Of a stretch of 64,000 nucleotides of DNA, positions 12,401 through 22,941 are shown one piece after another. Under the pieces are notes generated by a model that saw nothing but the letters and a program-made list of their open reading frames with translations, ran no database searches and was not told where the DNA came from. Every line of letters begins with the position of its first letter. The stretch's first letter is position 1. This stretch comes from Auanema rhodensis (lineage: Eukaryota > Nematoda > Chromadorea > Rhabditida > Rhabditidae), in NCBI GenBank assembly GCA_964057225.1, contig OZ059895.1, forward strand, positions 6,014,001-6,078,000, written 5' to 3'. The translations under genes and the position numbers were made by a program.

Positions 12401-15400
12401 ATACTAGTTGGTACTGACTCTATCATACACACTCTATCTCTGTTGTGCACTGTGCCAGTCTTGTGTTGCCGATGAAGCTTATTGTCTAACGTTCGCATTT
12501 CCACCACTGTATAACTTCTGGGACGTGAAAACCCTATTGTACGCATAACGATGCGTCAAAGAGCATTCTTCAATTATGATTCGGGTAAAGGGGCTATCTA
12601 GCAATCTGTTTATGTTTTAAAGCGAAGAAATCGATCATTTAAGATTAGCAAACTCTTCTTCTTCAAGCTTATCATCTCATTTAATTTTATTATATATTCT
12701 ACTTCGTCAATTCTTTTTATCTCACTTCCCTCTATCTCTGTTTTCTGAATTTTCTGCTCATCTCTCTTTCGCTATGTGTATACTAATAAGTCCGAACGCA
12801 AGAAGAGTGGATTTCTCACACACGTACACACATAAAATCATTTCTATTCGAGCGAAAATTGTCGACGGCGACGACTGTTGTCTGATTTTCGGCGTTCAGC
12901 TCGTCGTAAGCTCTTTCTATCTTTGTTCTGCTTCTCATCATTAAATCGGAACGTTCACTGAATATAAAATATGCTAAAAGCTGATTTGAGCACCTCTAGC
13001 TTTGAGCATATTGATGATATCGTGGGATAGATGAAGAGGTGAACCGAGGTAAACGTTGGAAAGTTATTCAATAGTAAATAGCTATATGCATACACATATA
13101 CAAAAAGAAAGCGGCATTTAAGAGTAATATAATAGTTAACAACAGAATATTTATCTTCATGTTTTACTAGGTCATTTCATATTATGCCATAACGGCCATT
13201 AATCGGTATGTATCTATCCACATATAGTATATGAGCATGCTTTAACAATGGAGCGTTTATGTTTCACCGACAAGCATAACATCTTGACTATAATGCTCTT
13301 ATTGCTATAATTCTGATCTGTATACACATGTATTGAATGGAACTGTTTTCTTTACCATCATTGTTTAATGATGATTTCAGAAGACAATGTTCATAGTGAT
13401 TATTATGATCGTGTGCAGTCTTTGTCATTTTTAATTCAACTTAAACGTCTTCTCTATGCTCGTTCTCATCATCTCATCTTAAACATAGAGAGACAGATGA
13501 TGTTCATGATTACGGTCAGAGATACACAGTCTTAACAATGCTTTCTTATATTTTCAAAAACTAGTTTTAGCTTAATGTTGCTCTTCGCTCATGCGCAAAA
13601 ATATTATATAATCCACTAATCAAAAGCTCTTCAGTTTTGATAATAAAGATTCAACGTTTTATGCTAATTACAATTTTTAACTGATTTTATGGCGTAATCG
13701 GTTGTGTTTCTGTTGATTCACGAATACTTTTTTTTACTTTTATCTTATTCTTATAGTCTTAGGTATCAAATTACATGTGGGCGATTAAATGAGGGAATTG
13801 GAATAAGAAGCTTCCATCTTAAGAAATTAAATTATACAATGGGATGTCTTCAGATTAGTTTCCAAAGAGAATTCTAAGATTAGATCAAAGTATAAGGAGA
13901 CTGTAGATTGCTCATCGGCTCTGTTATTGTTGCTGTTGGTGTTCTTGCTGGGTTTTCATAGCGGGCTATGTAATTTTGCATAAGGAATGAAAGAAAGATA
14001 TTGAAAAGGAAATAGAAGTAGAAAGGGAGAACAGAACTGAGTTTGTAATAGCACAAGAGTGTCAGTGGCAAAACTCGGAGTGCGTGTGGTAGCTGTTCAT
14101 GTTTGCCTTGTAACTTGATCTACTTTTGCCCTTGCTTCTTCTCTCCAATATTCTATAATAGATTTGGATATTGTGGTGTTCCGGTGCTTCTGTCTAGTAC
14201 TACTACTAGTACCATTATCCAAGTCATAGTATTACATGTTATATCCTATTCATTGAAGAAAATAAAGATGATGTATAGATTAAGGGAAAGATTATGGTTA
14301 GTTACCTCTCATGATATCGAAATGACGAAAAAAATTGTTTGAGCTTGAATACGTCTGTTTTCCGGAATGTGAAGTTATGCTTTTCTTTACTTTTCTTCTC
14401 AAGAAAACACTACAATGGTCTGTGTAGTTGAAATAGACTGTTTTGACACTGAGAAGCAACAGCTAGTTGATTCGTTTGAATATAGTAAGCATACATAGAT
14501 GAAGATTGTTCATGTTTGATTTTTGTCTGTCAAAACTATTCTGATCCTTGATATGATGATGAAATAATTTAATAGAATGAAGTTACTATGAAGTAAATTG
14601 AAGGACTGAAATATGGTATAATATGAATAAATACTAATAGTCTTAAATATTATATAACCAATAATAATAGAAGAATATCTTCTGATTAAATATCATGATT
14701 ATATACACATAATTATTGTTAAGTTAAGCATTGACGTCATATTCACAGTTAGTGTTCGATAAACTCATTGATTCTCTTTATCTGTCATAGTCTTTTGGAT
14801 TTTTCTGTATAGCGCTTCACAGTATAGCCATCATTCTCTTATTCTCTTTATCTTTATGCTCTGGAGCTTCGACTACTTCCTAATGTCACATCTGTTGAAT
14901 GGACAGTCTGCTTTGTTTGTTCACACCATTCATCACGAAGATTACTCAGACTTTCCCAATTGGAATACTATCTTTTCAATTGCTCAAATATAGATTATAC
15001 ACTATACGAGTGAATTCTATTAAAAGGGTTTCTAAACCAAAAAAAAAATTTTTTTTTTGAATAATTTCATTGAAATTGAATGACAGTTGACTTATTCTGA
15101 TAAATCAGATGGTTAGTAGAATATGGGAATAGAATAAGAGAAAGGAAAAAGGCTCTAATATTTAAAAATCTAATATACATTGATATCTTGTGAAAAATGT
15201 TTTTGCTTATCATAATTTTCGGTTTTTTTTAGTCGAAAGGATGATGATGATATTGTTCCACTTAATGACTGGGAAAGAGAACCTCTTCCTCAATTGAAAA
15301 AGGAAAGACTTCCCCCAATGGATCCTTGGCCTATGACTACAATGTATGTTTTAAATATATTATATATTACTATATATATGTATTACTAATTATCTCAGAC

Positions 15401-16472
15401 GTCCTAAACACACAGTTTCAACTATTCCTCCTTGGCGGCGTGAAGTTCCTATTCCGATCGAACAACAACCAAATTTAATTCCTTCATATGAAAGTAAAGG
15501 TTTGTATTTTTACTTTGTGTTATGATAGTTGCAATATATTTTCTAGTTGAACACTTGTCTCAGCCTACAAAGCATCATCATCATCAACATTCACAGAACC
15601 ATTCATCTGGAAGCCGTATATGGTATCCTCCACCTCAACGTCCTATGTCATATCTACCACGACGACCAGCTCCCCATTGGGTGCCTCCTACAGTAATAAC
15701 AACTACTCGCCCAGTTATTACTACCACTATTCCAACTACAACAACTACAACTACTAGACCTTTAACAACGAGAGGATTACCTTCATTCAGATTGTACCAA
15801 AAGGATCATATCATTCACGGTATCAAGAATTCAGGTTTGATTGAATGTCATGAAAATAATTTACTCCTAAAATTTATAGAATCACCTTCGACTACAACGA
15901 GAACTACTACGACATCAACAACAACAACAACAACTACAACAACAACTACTCAACCAACTACTACAACAACTACTGTTAATCCAAGAGATATTGCTATTAA
16001 GTCATATCGTGAAAATCAGTCTAGATTCAAGCCAGTTGATGTACTAGCGTACAGATCATATAACCGCATGGTTCGATCAAAAAATATCTTATCTTTACAT
16101 TTATTCTATTTTTTTTAGAAAGAAAGTTACAAGCCTACTCCTACTACAACATCCACAACAACCACGACAACGACTACTACAACCATTCCATCCACTACGA
16201 CGACGGCGGTGACGACTAAATCACCCACAACTACAACGGAAGAACCAACGACAGTTCCGTTATCAAACGAAGATGATACATATGAGGATGAATTAGAAGA
16301 TGAGACAACTACTACTCCTGTACCTACTACTACTAGCAAACAACTTCGTCGAAAGTTGAGTAAAGCCAAGCAGGATCTATATCAGGCTATTGCTAAGAAA
16401 CCATCCTCCGCTTTTCATTATTCAATTACCATTCCTTTAGTTATCAACTTTTTTGTTTTATATTTAATTTAA
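9401..16472 (+). CDS. secreted Cys-rich, Thr-rich mucin-like protein, probably GPI-anchored
   Basis: Ten exons fit in frame: 9401-9459, 9993-10068, 10116-10229, 11441-11539, 12103-12182, 15233-15343, 15399-15499, 15547-15834, 15880-16070 and 16119-16472, giving 490 residues. Residues 1-19 are a signal peptide (MILCKLLLLFISFPVAWSI). Residues 20 to about 116 form a compact domain with 10 cysteines, opening RCQCSTGSSGVSCYNQWC and closing CWCRSGDYCN. This resembles Ly6/uPAR-type three-finger modules, which also end in C..CN. Then come a His-rich stretch (KHHHHQHSQ), Pro-rich sequence and long Thr runs typical of O-glycosylated stalks, an acidic patch and a dibasic region. The C-terminus is hydrophobic (ITIPLVINFFVLYLI), fitting GPI-anchor attachment. 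No exact family is recognised. It may be a cell-surface or cuticle-facing protein; its role is unknown. Confidence 0.8.
10230..11440 (+). other. 1.2 kb intron of the mucin-like gene
   Basis: It separates the CAG at 10229 from the exon starting VRCWC at 11441. The reading frames inside it show no homology that I recognise. Confidence 0.6.
12183..15232 (+). other. 3 kb intron of the mucin-like gene
   Basis: The longest intron of this gene, between exon ends at 12182 and 15233. It is AT-rich, with a short A-run next to a T-run at about 15040-15058. I found no nested gene, tRNA or snRNA. Confidence 0.6.
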
Positions 16473-16823
16473 TTTTTAAATATCAAAAACCTATAACTTG
16501 GCCAAGTTTTATAAAGCATATGAATCAAAGATTCGTAATGCTTACTTACCTTCAACTCACTAATAATGTTTTGCCTGTTTTGAACAGATCATTCGCTTGG
16601 AATTTGACATATCTTCAATAATCAAGAAAGTAATATAATCAATAATTAATGATGTATTAGTTTTTCTGCTCATTGTTACGGGTTTAAATGAGATTCTTTT
16701 TATTATTTACTTCAATCTTTCTTTTTTCTTTTTTTTTTTGGTTGTGATATATAAACGTACAATTTATTGAATATTTTAAAAATAAAATTGTTTGTTCTTG
16801 GTCAAATATTGTAATATAAAGTG
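16473..16823. other. convergent 3' intergenic region
   Basis: An AT-rich stretch between the 3' ends of the mucin-like gene (+) and the first collagen (-). It probably holds both 3' UTRs. There is a T-run at 16720-16740 and AATAAA-like sequence near 16782. Confidence 0.5.
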
Positions 16824-17958
16824 TTAAACTATCGTAAGAATATTTTCAAGGTAACGATCCTGGTACGTTGCCAGGGAACGGAAAGGACAAGGACAGTATC
16901 CAGCATCTCGCCCAGGAGCTCCTGGAGGACCATCCTGAGAATATTATTACATTTGTTTTACTAAACATTATAACTGACCATTCCTGGTAAACCAGGGATA
17001 CCATCTTCTCCTGGCCTACCGGGTTGTCCTCTTGGGCCTGGTGGTCCCGGATTACCTGGTCTACCTGGCTCGCCTGGAACACCGTCTCGTCCGGGAGGGC
17101 CAATCTTGCCAGGTGGCCCACGAGATCCAACATTTCCATATACTCTTAAAATTAATTTAATCAATGTAAGTGAAAGGGTCAAACTGTTACCTGACACCAT
17201 CTCGGCCTGGAGGACCTTTACAGCCTGGTCTTCCCGGTTTACCATTCTCACCTGGGGAACCAGGTAAGCCCGGTGGGCCGGGGTATCCGTCTTCTCCATC
17301 CTTTCCTGGAAGACCAGGAACTCCGGGCGGACCAACCGGTCCTGGTATTCCTTTAGCTCCGGGCGGTCCTGGAGGCCCAGCTGGACATAAGATACAAGCG
17401 TTGTAATTCATAACTCCTAAAATAAAGCATTACAACAGAGAAAATTTAGAAGCTGTTACCTTGCATTGAAAGTGGGACACCGCTTTTACCCGGTATGCCA
17501 TCTGGACCATCAGGACCAGGCAATCCATTTTCTCCATCTGGACCTGGTTCTCCTGGTAGTCCTGGAGGACAGGCTTTTGAAATATCACATATGCTAGTAG
17601 GGTAAGGAGCTACGTTGTATCCGGTAGGGTACATCCCATTTCTAAAGTCTATGTTACTACGAAACTTCTAGAAATGTGGAACGAACTTTACATTACGAGC
17701 TTTTCTTTCTTTTTCAAAATTATCAAATATGATATTAATTTCATGTACAGTATTCTGAAAAAGGAAAAAAAAATATTGAAATATCATTTAAAAATGAATG
17801 AAAATGAAATATACCTCATACTCATCAATATAAAAAATTGAATTTTCACGTAATTGTTCACCTAATGTTCTCATATATTGAAGGAAGCACATACATAATA
17901 TATTCAATGTTAAACATATAATTAAGCAAAAAATTGAAAAAATTTCTTTTTTTTTCAT
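16824..17958 (-). CDS. cuticle collagen (short form)
   Basis: A structural protein of the nematode cuticle, secreted and assembled as a trimer. The start at 17958 gives [11 protein letters not shown], then a hydrophobic N-terminal membrane segment ([16 protein letters not shown]). An in-frame ATG at 18000 is an alternative. The segment EKERKARN near 17690 looks like the subtilisin-type processing site of cuticle collagens. Gly-X-Y blocks follow, interrupted by Cys-containing breaks ([21 protein letters not shown]). The last exon ends [20 protein letters not shown] plus a short tail; the YCPCP motif just after the triple helix is typical of the family. The stop is at 16824-16826. Exon 1 is 17815-17958 and exon 2 starts at 17754. 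Collagen of this sort is usually expressed in the hypodermis in moult cycles, but no control element is visible. Confidence 0.9.
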
Positions 17959-18126
17959 TTTGTCACAATGAATGAAGATGAGGATCAGGATAGAAAACAA
18001 GCTAGATCAAAACATTTTTGAACTCAGGGGTGTGTTCAACAAGTTTTCTCAAAAGACCGGATTTTATTTGAGTTGAATCCATTAATGAAAAGAAACCTGA
18101 AACAATCTTGATACAAAACTTTTGAA

Positions 18127-18143
18127 CACCCATATAAGGTACG
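18127..18143 (+). promoter_or_regulatory. PSE-like element of SL RNA copy 1
   Basis: CACCCATATAAGGTACG begins 58 bases before the SL RNA start at 18185. Near-identical 17-mers stand at the same distance before the second SL gene and the U1 gene, which marks this as the likely proximal sequence element for snRNA transcription. Confidence 0.75.
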
Positions 18144-18184
18144 TTTAATTATTTTATAGGACTTGAGGATTCATTGATATCGTT

Positions 18185-18285
18185 GGTTTAAAACCCAGTA
18201 ATCAAGGTATGTCTGGGTTTCCGAGATATCGTTTTTTCGATTAATTTCGGAATAGTTTTTGGAATTTCCGTTCGGGGTTATCCGG
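18185..18285 (+). ncRNA. SL2-like spliced leader RNA, copy 1
   Basis: The first 22 bases (18185-18206) form a leader beginning GGTTTAAAACCCAG and ending ATCAAG, followed at once by the splice donor GTATGT. The leader resembles C. elegans SL2, which starts GGTTTTAACCCAG and ends CTCAAG. AAACCCAG in the leader pairs perfectly (8 bp) with CTGGGTTT after the donor, reproducing stem-loop I of SL RNAs. A second hairpin follows (CCGA...TCGG, with ATCG-T6-CGAT inside). Then comes the Sm-like site AGTTTTTGGA (18254-18263), then a last hairpin around TTCCGTTCGGGG. The length of about 100 bases fits SL RNAs. The 3' end is estimated from the hairpin. It would donate its capped leader to mRNAs in the nucleus. 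Confidence 0.88.
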
Positions 18286-18753
18286 ATGGTATTAAGGAAT
18301 TTGGGAGTTTAATGGATTTAAACCTAGTGTGCACATATGTGTAGATTTATATATATAGTTACTTATCAGTTATTAATTATATATTGAACTATGCTTTGAC
18401 ATAAAAAAGACGCTCAAAGAAATATTTTATCTTTTGGCGCAGAATTTTCCGACGACAGGTGCGAATAAGATCTCCTTTTAAGCCAGAACAAAATATTTCA
18501 AAATTTCAAATTTCAATGAGGAAGAAGGATTCAAATCTTTTCTATCATCCTAAGCCAACGATGACTAAGCAATATTAAACTTTGCATAGATTTCTTCTGA
18601 TTTTGTTAATTTTCTGATCTGTGCTCAGTTATGAATAGCATAACCCTAGTGTATACTTGATAGGATTTTATATTGTTGTTGTTAAAATTATTTTTTGTTA
18701 TATCATATTAAACCTTCTATTCAATCAATTTTTTGTTTTCAAATGTGATTCAG
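18286..18753 (+). other. spacer between SL RNA copies
   Basis: AT-rich sequence that is not duplicated between the two SL units. I saw no further SL, snRNA or coding sequence in it. Confidence 0.5.
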
Positions 18754-18770
18754 TACCCATATGAGGTACG
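18754..18770 (+). promoter_or_regulatory. PSE-like element of SL RNA copy 2
   Basis: TACCCATATGAGGTACG begins 58 bases before the SL RNA at 18812. The following TTTAATTATTTTAT is also shared with copy 1, whereas the 30 bases nearest the RNA start have drifted. Confidence 0.75.
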
Positions 18771-18811
18771 TTTAATTATTTTATGGGATCTAAAGATTCA
18801 ACTTCTTTGTT

Positions 18812-18911
18812 GGTTTAAAACCCAGGAATCAAGGTATGTCTGGGTTTCCGAGATATCGTTTTTTCGATTAATTTCGGAATAGTTTTTGGAATTTCCGTTC
18901 GGGGTTATCTG
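18812..18911 (+). ncRNA. SL2-like spliced leader RNA, copy 2
   Basis: A second SL RNA gene in the same orientation, 627 bases downstream of copy 1. The leader is 18812-18833, followed by GTATGT. It differs from copy 1 by one base inside the leader (G instead of T at position 15). The rest, through both hairpins and the Sm-like site, is nearly identical up to the final TTATC, after which the copies diverge. The intact fold and promoter element suggest that both copies are functional. Confidence 0.88.
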
Positions 18912-19030
18912 ATCGGATGTAAGGTTTGTTTGTAATTGCAGTGCATTTGCCACATGATTAAATCGATGAATCATAGACGTTGACATACTCGGTTCCCCAA
19001 GAGGGAAAGCCATATGGTCTAGCAGCGGCG

Positions 19031-19047
19031 CACCCATAGCAGATACG
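19031..19047 (+). promoter_or_regulatory. PSE-like element of the U1 gene
   Basis: CACCCATAGCAGATACG begins 57 bases before the U1 start. It shares CACCCATA..AG.TACG with the elements of both SL RNA genes. Confidence 0.7.
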
Positions 19048-19087
19048 AAGCAAGATAGGGTTAAGACATTATTTGGCCATAGCTCAT

Positions 19088-19248
19088 AAACTTACCTGGC
19101 TGGGGGTTGTTCGCGATCAAGAAGGCGGACTCCCTACGAAGAGGCCTGATCATTGCACTTTTGATTGGGCTGACCTGTATGGCAATCTCGAGTTGAGATT
19201 CGCCAACAGCTAAATTTTTGCGTTTGGGGATGCGTTCGCGCGTCCCTT
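19088..19248 (+). ncRNA. U1: U1 spliceosomal snRNA
   Basis: The RNA starts AAACTTACCTGGCTGGGGG, carrying ACTTACCTG, which pairs with 5' splice sites. TTCGCGATCA follows in stem-loop I, then GGCGGACTCC, CATTGCACTTTTG (stem-loop II, U1A-type loop) and GGGCTGACCTGTATGGCAAT. The Sm site is AAATTTTTG at 19212-19220. The terminal hairpin is GGGATGCG-TTCG-CGCGTCCC (19227-19246). The sequence follows C. elegans U1 closely, and the length of about 161 bases fits. It recognises the 5' splice site of introns. The only nearby genes in the same orientation are the two SL RNAs. Confidence 0.95.
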
Positions 19249-19402
19249 ACAAGAGTACAGACAAAAGATATGTTGTCGAGTTTGTTGGGGAAAGGGTTTT
19301 TCAAATTTTTTGAAGCAAATAAATAAAATTTACAAAGTTGTATAAGTTATATATAATTAATAATGATTTTAAAATATTTATTGTTTATATAATTATATAA
19401 TA

Positions 19403-21770
19403 CTACTTATTTGGTCTGAAAAGTGGAGAAGTATCCGTGTAAGGATTATTATATGTATTACTTTCGCTTGAATAAAAATTTGCCTCTGTAGTATATACAT
19501 TGTCTTCTTCTTCTTCAAAAGGTGCTGCAGGTTTACTGATGAATAACTCGTTTGGATATGTAACTACTTCATTTGAATAAGGTGTTGAATCATAAATTTC
19601 CGGTTTTTGTGATGTTGTAACCTTCACATAATATCTAAAAATCAAAATTCAAATTTGAAGACATTGTAGTTAAATCGGAATAAAACAATTTCATACCTAT
19701 ATGGAGTGGTTGGATATGTACTTGTTTCTGTTTGAGTTCCTTCGTTATAAGGTACTGAAGCTGGTGCTTCTTCGATTTGTGGCTGGTATGTGGCTATAGG
19801 TTCCGGAGATTGAGGTAAATATAACGATTCCGGGAAATATTCTGGAAAATATCTTCCCACATTGTATTCTTCTATCTCTGGGCATTCACAACGTCCGCTT
19901 TTAGATCCAGAGGATCCTGGATTTCCTGGCTTAAACAGAAATAGTTTCTGGCACGTATGATGATATTAATTACCGATCCAGGTGCACCAGGAGGACCATC
20001 AACTCCAGGCTTTCCAGCAGGACCGGGATCTCCAGGAATACCTGGTGTTCCTGGAAGGCCACTTCCTCCATCTTGACCCGGCTGTCCAGGCATACCATCT
20101 TCTCCAGGTTTTCCAGGAGGACCAGGTAAGTTTATGTAACGAACACTGTCGCGACCAGGTTGTCCCGGAGGACCAGGCAGTCCGATTTCACCATCGAGAC
20201 CTGGCTCTCCTGGATACCCTCGTGCACCTTCAGGTCCTGGCTTTCCCGGCTTGCCTGGCTCACCGTCTTCTCCTAAATAGAAATCAGCAAAGGTGCTTGC
20301 ATAGTATTTTATTGTTCACCTGTTGGACCACGATTTCCTGGAATACCTACAGGGCCTTCGGGGCCAGGAGGACCCATTGGACAGATGACACAACCCAACT
20401 GAAGAGAGTATACCAAATATGATTAAACACTTGATCTTACTTCAATAACCACATCATCTTCTCCCAATGTCCAATCAGTACCATTTACACCAGCAATTCC
20501 ATCATAGCCGTTTTCACCTGGTTCTCCAGGTTCACCTTGTTCACCTGGAGGCCCAGGGCAATTAGGTAATTCGCAGCCTGACAAATGAAGTAATATTTAA
20601 GAACATTGAGATATTCATACCACATATCGTTAAAGTAGAATAATAATTTAAATATTCTCCATGCTGTCGATAAGCTTCTTCTATATCGACATCTTCTTCT
20701 TCTGAACCACTTTCATCATCAATTTGGTCTTCTTCGTCGGTATTGCTTGGTTTTGTTGTTTCAGCTTCTGACGATCCCAATTCAATTGCCGTACCTTCCT
20801 TAAATACATATTATTATTTTAAAATTTAAATAGTAAAATCTGAAAACGAACCCCAGCGGTGATACGGCCTTCTGCTCCTTGTACTTCAGCAGACTCTTTA
20901 GCAATTCCCTCTCCTGAAATATCAGGAGGCGATATTTTAGTTCTAATTCTTTTCTTCTTTTTCTTCCTTAATTTTTTTTTTCGAGCTTTTCTTAATCTTT
21001 CTTCTTCAATTTGTTCTGCTATGTATTTTCTTTTTGGATCTTGTATATCTTTGATTTCTTCACTGTTACCGTCAACATTAAAATCGTTCTCATTAGTATT
21101 ACTTTGAATTATAGGTAAATGTTTCTTCTCAAGTAAAGCTGACTGAAAATCCAATTTCCTTCCAGTGCGGTCGTCAAAATAATGTGATTCCTTTCTTCGA
21201 TGTTTTCTCTTTGATTTGGATGAGCTTGGAGATGGACGTGGTATAACATACCATCCATAATTTGAATTTGAACGTCTTGTTCTTAATTTATTTTTCTTTA
21301 AAATTTCATTCCATGCTTGTGATTCAATTATCTAAACATATAATAATAATAATAATATGTATATTATATTCGTATAGTTAGTATATATTTTCAAATAAAC
21401 TTACCGCAAACTGTTTCATTTCACTTAAACCAATCTCATGAAAATGCTCCATTTCTTTCATTATTGAATGAAGATAACAGATCAGAATAAGTATTGCTGG
21501 TACAGCTAAGCCAGCAGCTACTATAGCAGCGATTGTTGGCCGACTAAGCATCTCAATTGTATTTTGATAATATTTAAATTCGAAATAACCTATATCTAAA
21601 CTATTAAAAAATAATTAAAATAAACAGATAAATTATAATTTAGATTATAAAACTTACGAATGAAGACTATTCAGCAATGCTGGTGAAGAAAATCTTCCAT
21701 AATCTATGAGTATTTGATTTACAGATTCTTTGAGGACTAGATAAACCTTATGAAAGATGTTGATCATCAT
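19403..21770 (-). CDS. large cuticle-type collagen with long non-helical ends
   Basis: The proposed start is ATG at 21770 or 21767. A hydrophobic segment ([21 protein letters not shown], about 21480-21540) is the N-terminal membrane anchor. The basic site [12 protein letters not shown] (about 21270) looks like a subtilisin/furin processing site. A long Lys/Arg- and Glu-rich stretch follows, including a basic run near 20960, then an acidic stretch ([15 protein letters not shown]). Gly-X-Y blocks run from about 20570 to 19915, with Cys at the breaks ([23 protein letters not shown]). After the helix there is a [10 protein letters not shown] motif and then a long Tyr/Pro/Thr/Glu-rich tail ending [11 protein letters not shown], with the stop just before 19403. 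Both ends are much longer than in common cuticle collagens, and the exact family member is not recognised. Several in-frame ATGs make the start uncertain. Confidence 0.85.
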
Positions 21771-22363
21771 TAGAGAACAGGAGGTAATAGAACATGTTCT
21801 GAAGAAATACTAGCAAATTAATTGAGAACAAGGCTTTGGTATTTCCTAAACTTTGTCAGCATTTTTCTTATAATTAACAGAATTAAGTGAAATTACTGTT
21901 TACAATGCAGCAACCAGTTTGACGACAACCTCATACATGTAAGTAACGACTAACATAAACAAGGTTTGAATTAAAATAAACAATCAACATTATAAAGAAA
22001 TATAATTTTTATTTATTAATATATAAAGCATAATATAATAATAAAATAAAATAAAAAGAAGATATATTATAGCAGAATACAAATAAATAAAAAACTAATT
22101 GAAAGCACTGGTGTGTTATTTTCAAAGATGCATAAAGGAAAAGAGATAATAGTATGAAGTACGATATAATAATCAATTATAATGATAAATATATAATTAA
22201 TTATGATATCCAATGTTGATTTATGGCACCTAAGCGATATACGGTATATATTAATAAGAATTGTATGTACTATAATATTTGTATGTTAATTTAAGTCTTT
22301 TTTAATAAAAATAAATATAAAACTGTTTTTTAAACTGATATTCCATAATATATAACTAATCAT
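21771..22363. other. AT-rich intergenic spacer
   Basis: The gap between the start of the large collagen and the end of the DEG/ENaC gene, both on the minus strand. It probably holds the collagen promoter and the 3' UTR of the channel gene. I see no conserved element. Confidence 0.5.
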
Positions 22364-22903
22364 TTATCCATCGTTAACTTCAACGACTTCTTCAGCTTCA
22401 GCTTGAACTGGAGCTTCGATCACTGGAATACGTGTCGGTGCTATCTGGAAATAATACTGTTTATTTAGAATTCTGAATGCAACAGTTCTGTGTCATCTAG
22501 ATAATTTTTCAATAATTTTTATAATTTATACTAATAATTGAAAAAAAACTCGAAACACGCGATATTCTGATATAATAAAACTTATTATGATTAATCATAT
22601 AATTTAACAGAAAATATTATAAATATACCTTTCGGCTACGAGTATCTGAACAGCATAAACCTGAAGCTGCTGCGAATAAAAGCCTATTGAAAAAAGAAAT
22701 ATTATAATATTTTTATTATAAATATATAAATACCATAGAATATATCCTATAGTAAACCACAAAGCTAAGTTATAACCAATAAAACTAAGCAGTTCATATA
22801 GATTTGGATCTTTAGAATCTAAAACTTCACGAATATCCATAGATGTATATTCTAATGTTAGCCGAGCAACAAAATCCTAAATTTATAATTAAGAGATTTA
22901 TGT

Positions 22904-22941
<38 letters not shown>

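Noticed and set aside
16961-17406. Long open frames on both strands in the collagen regions (also 19982-20422 +)
   Set aside because: Gly-X-Y codons keep other frames open by composition; only the minus-strand frames have Gly every third residue and proper splice sites.
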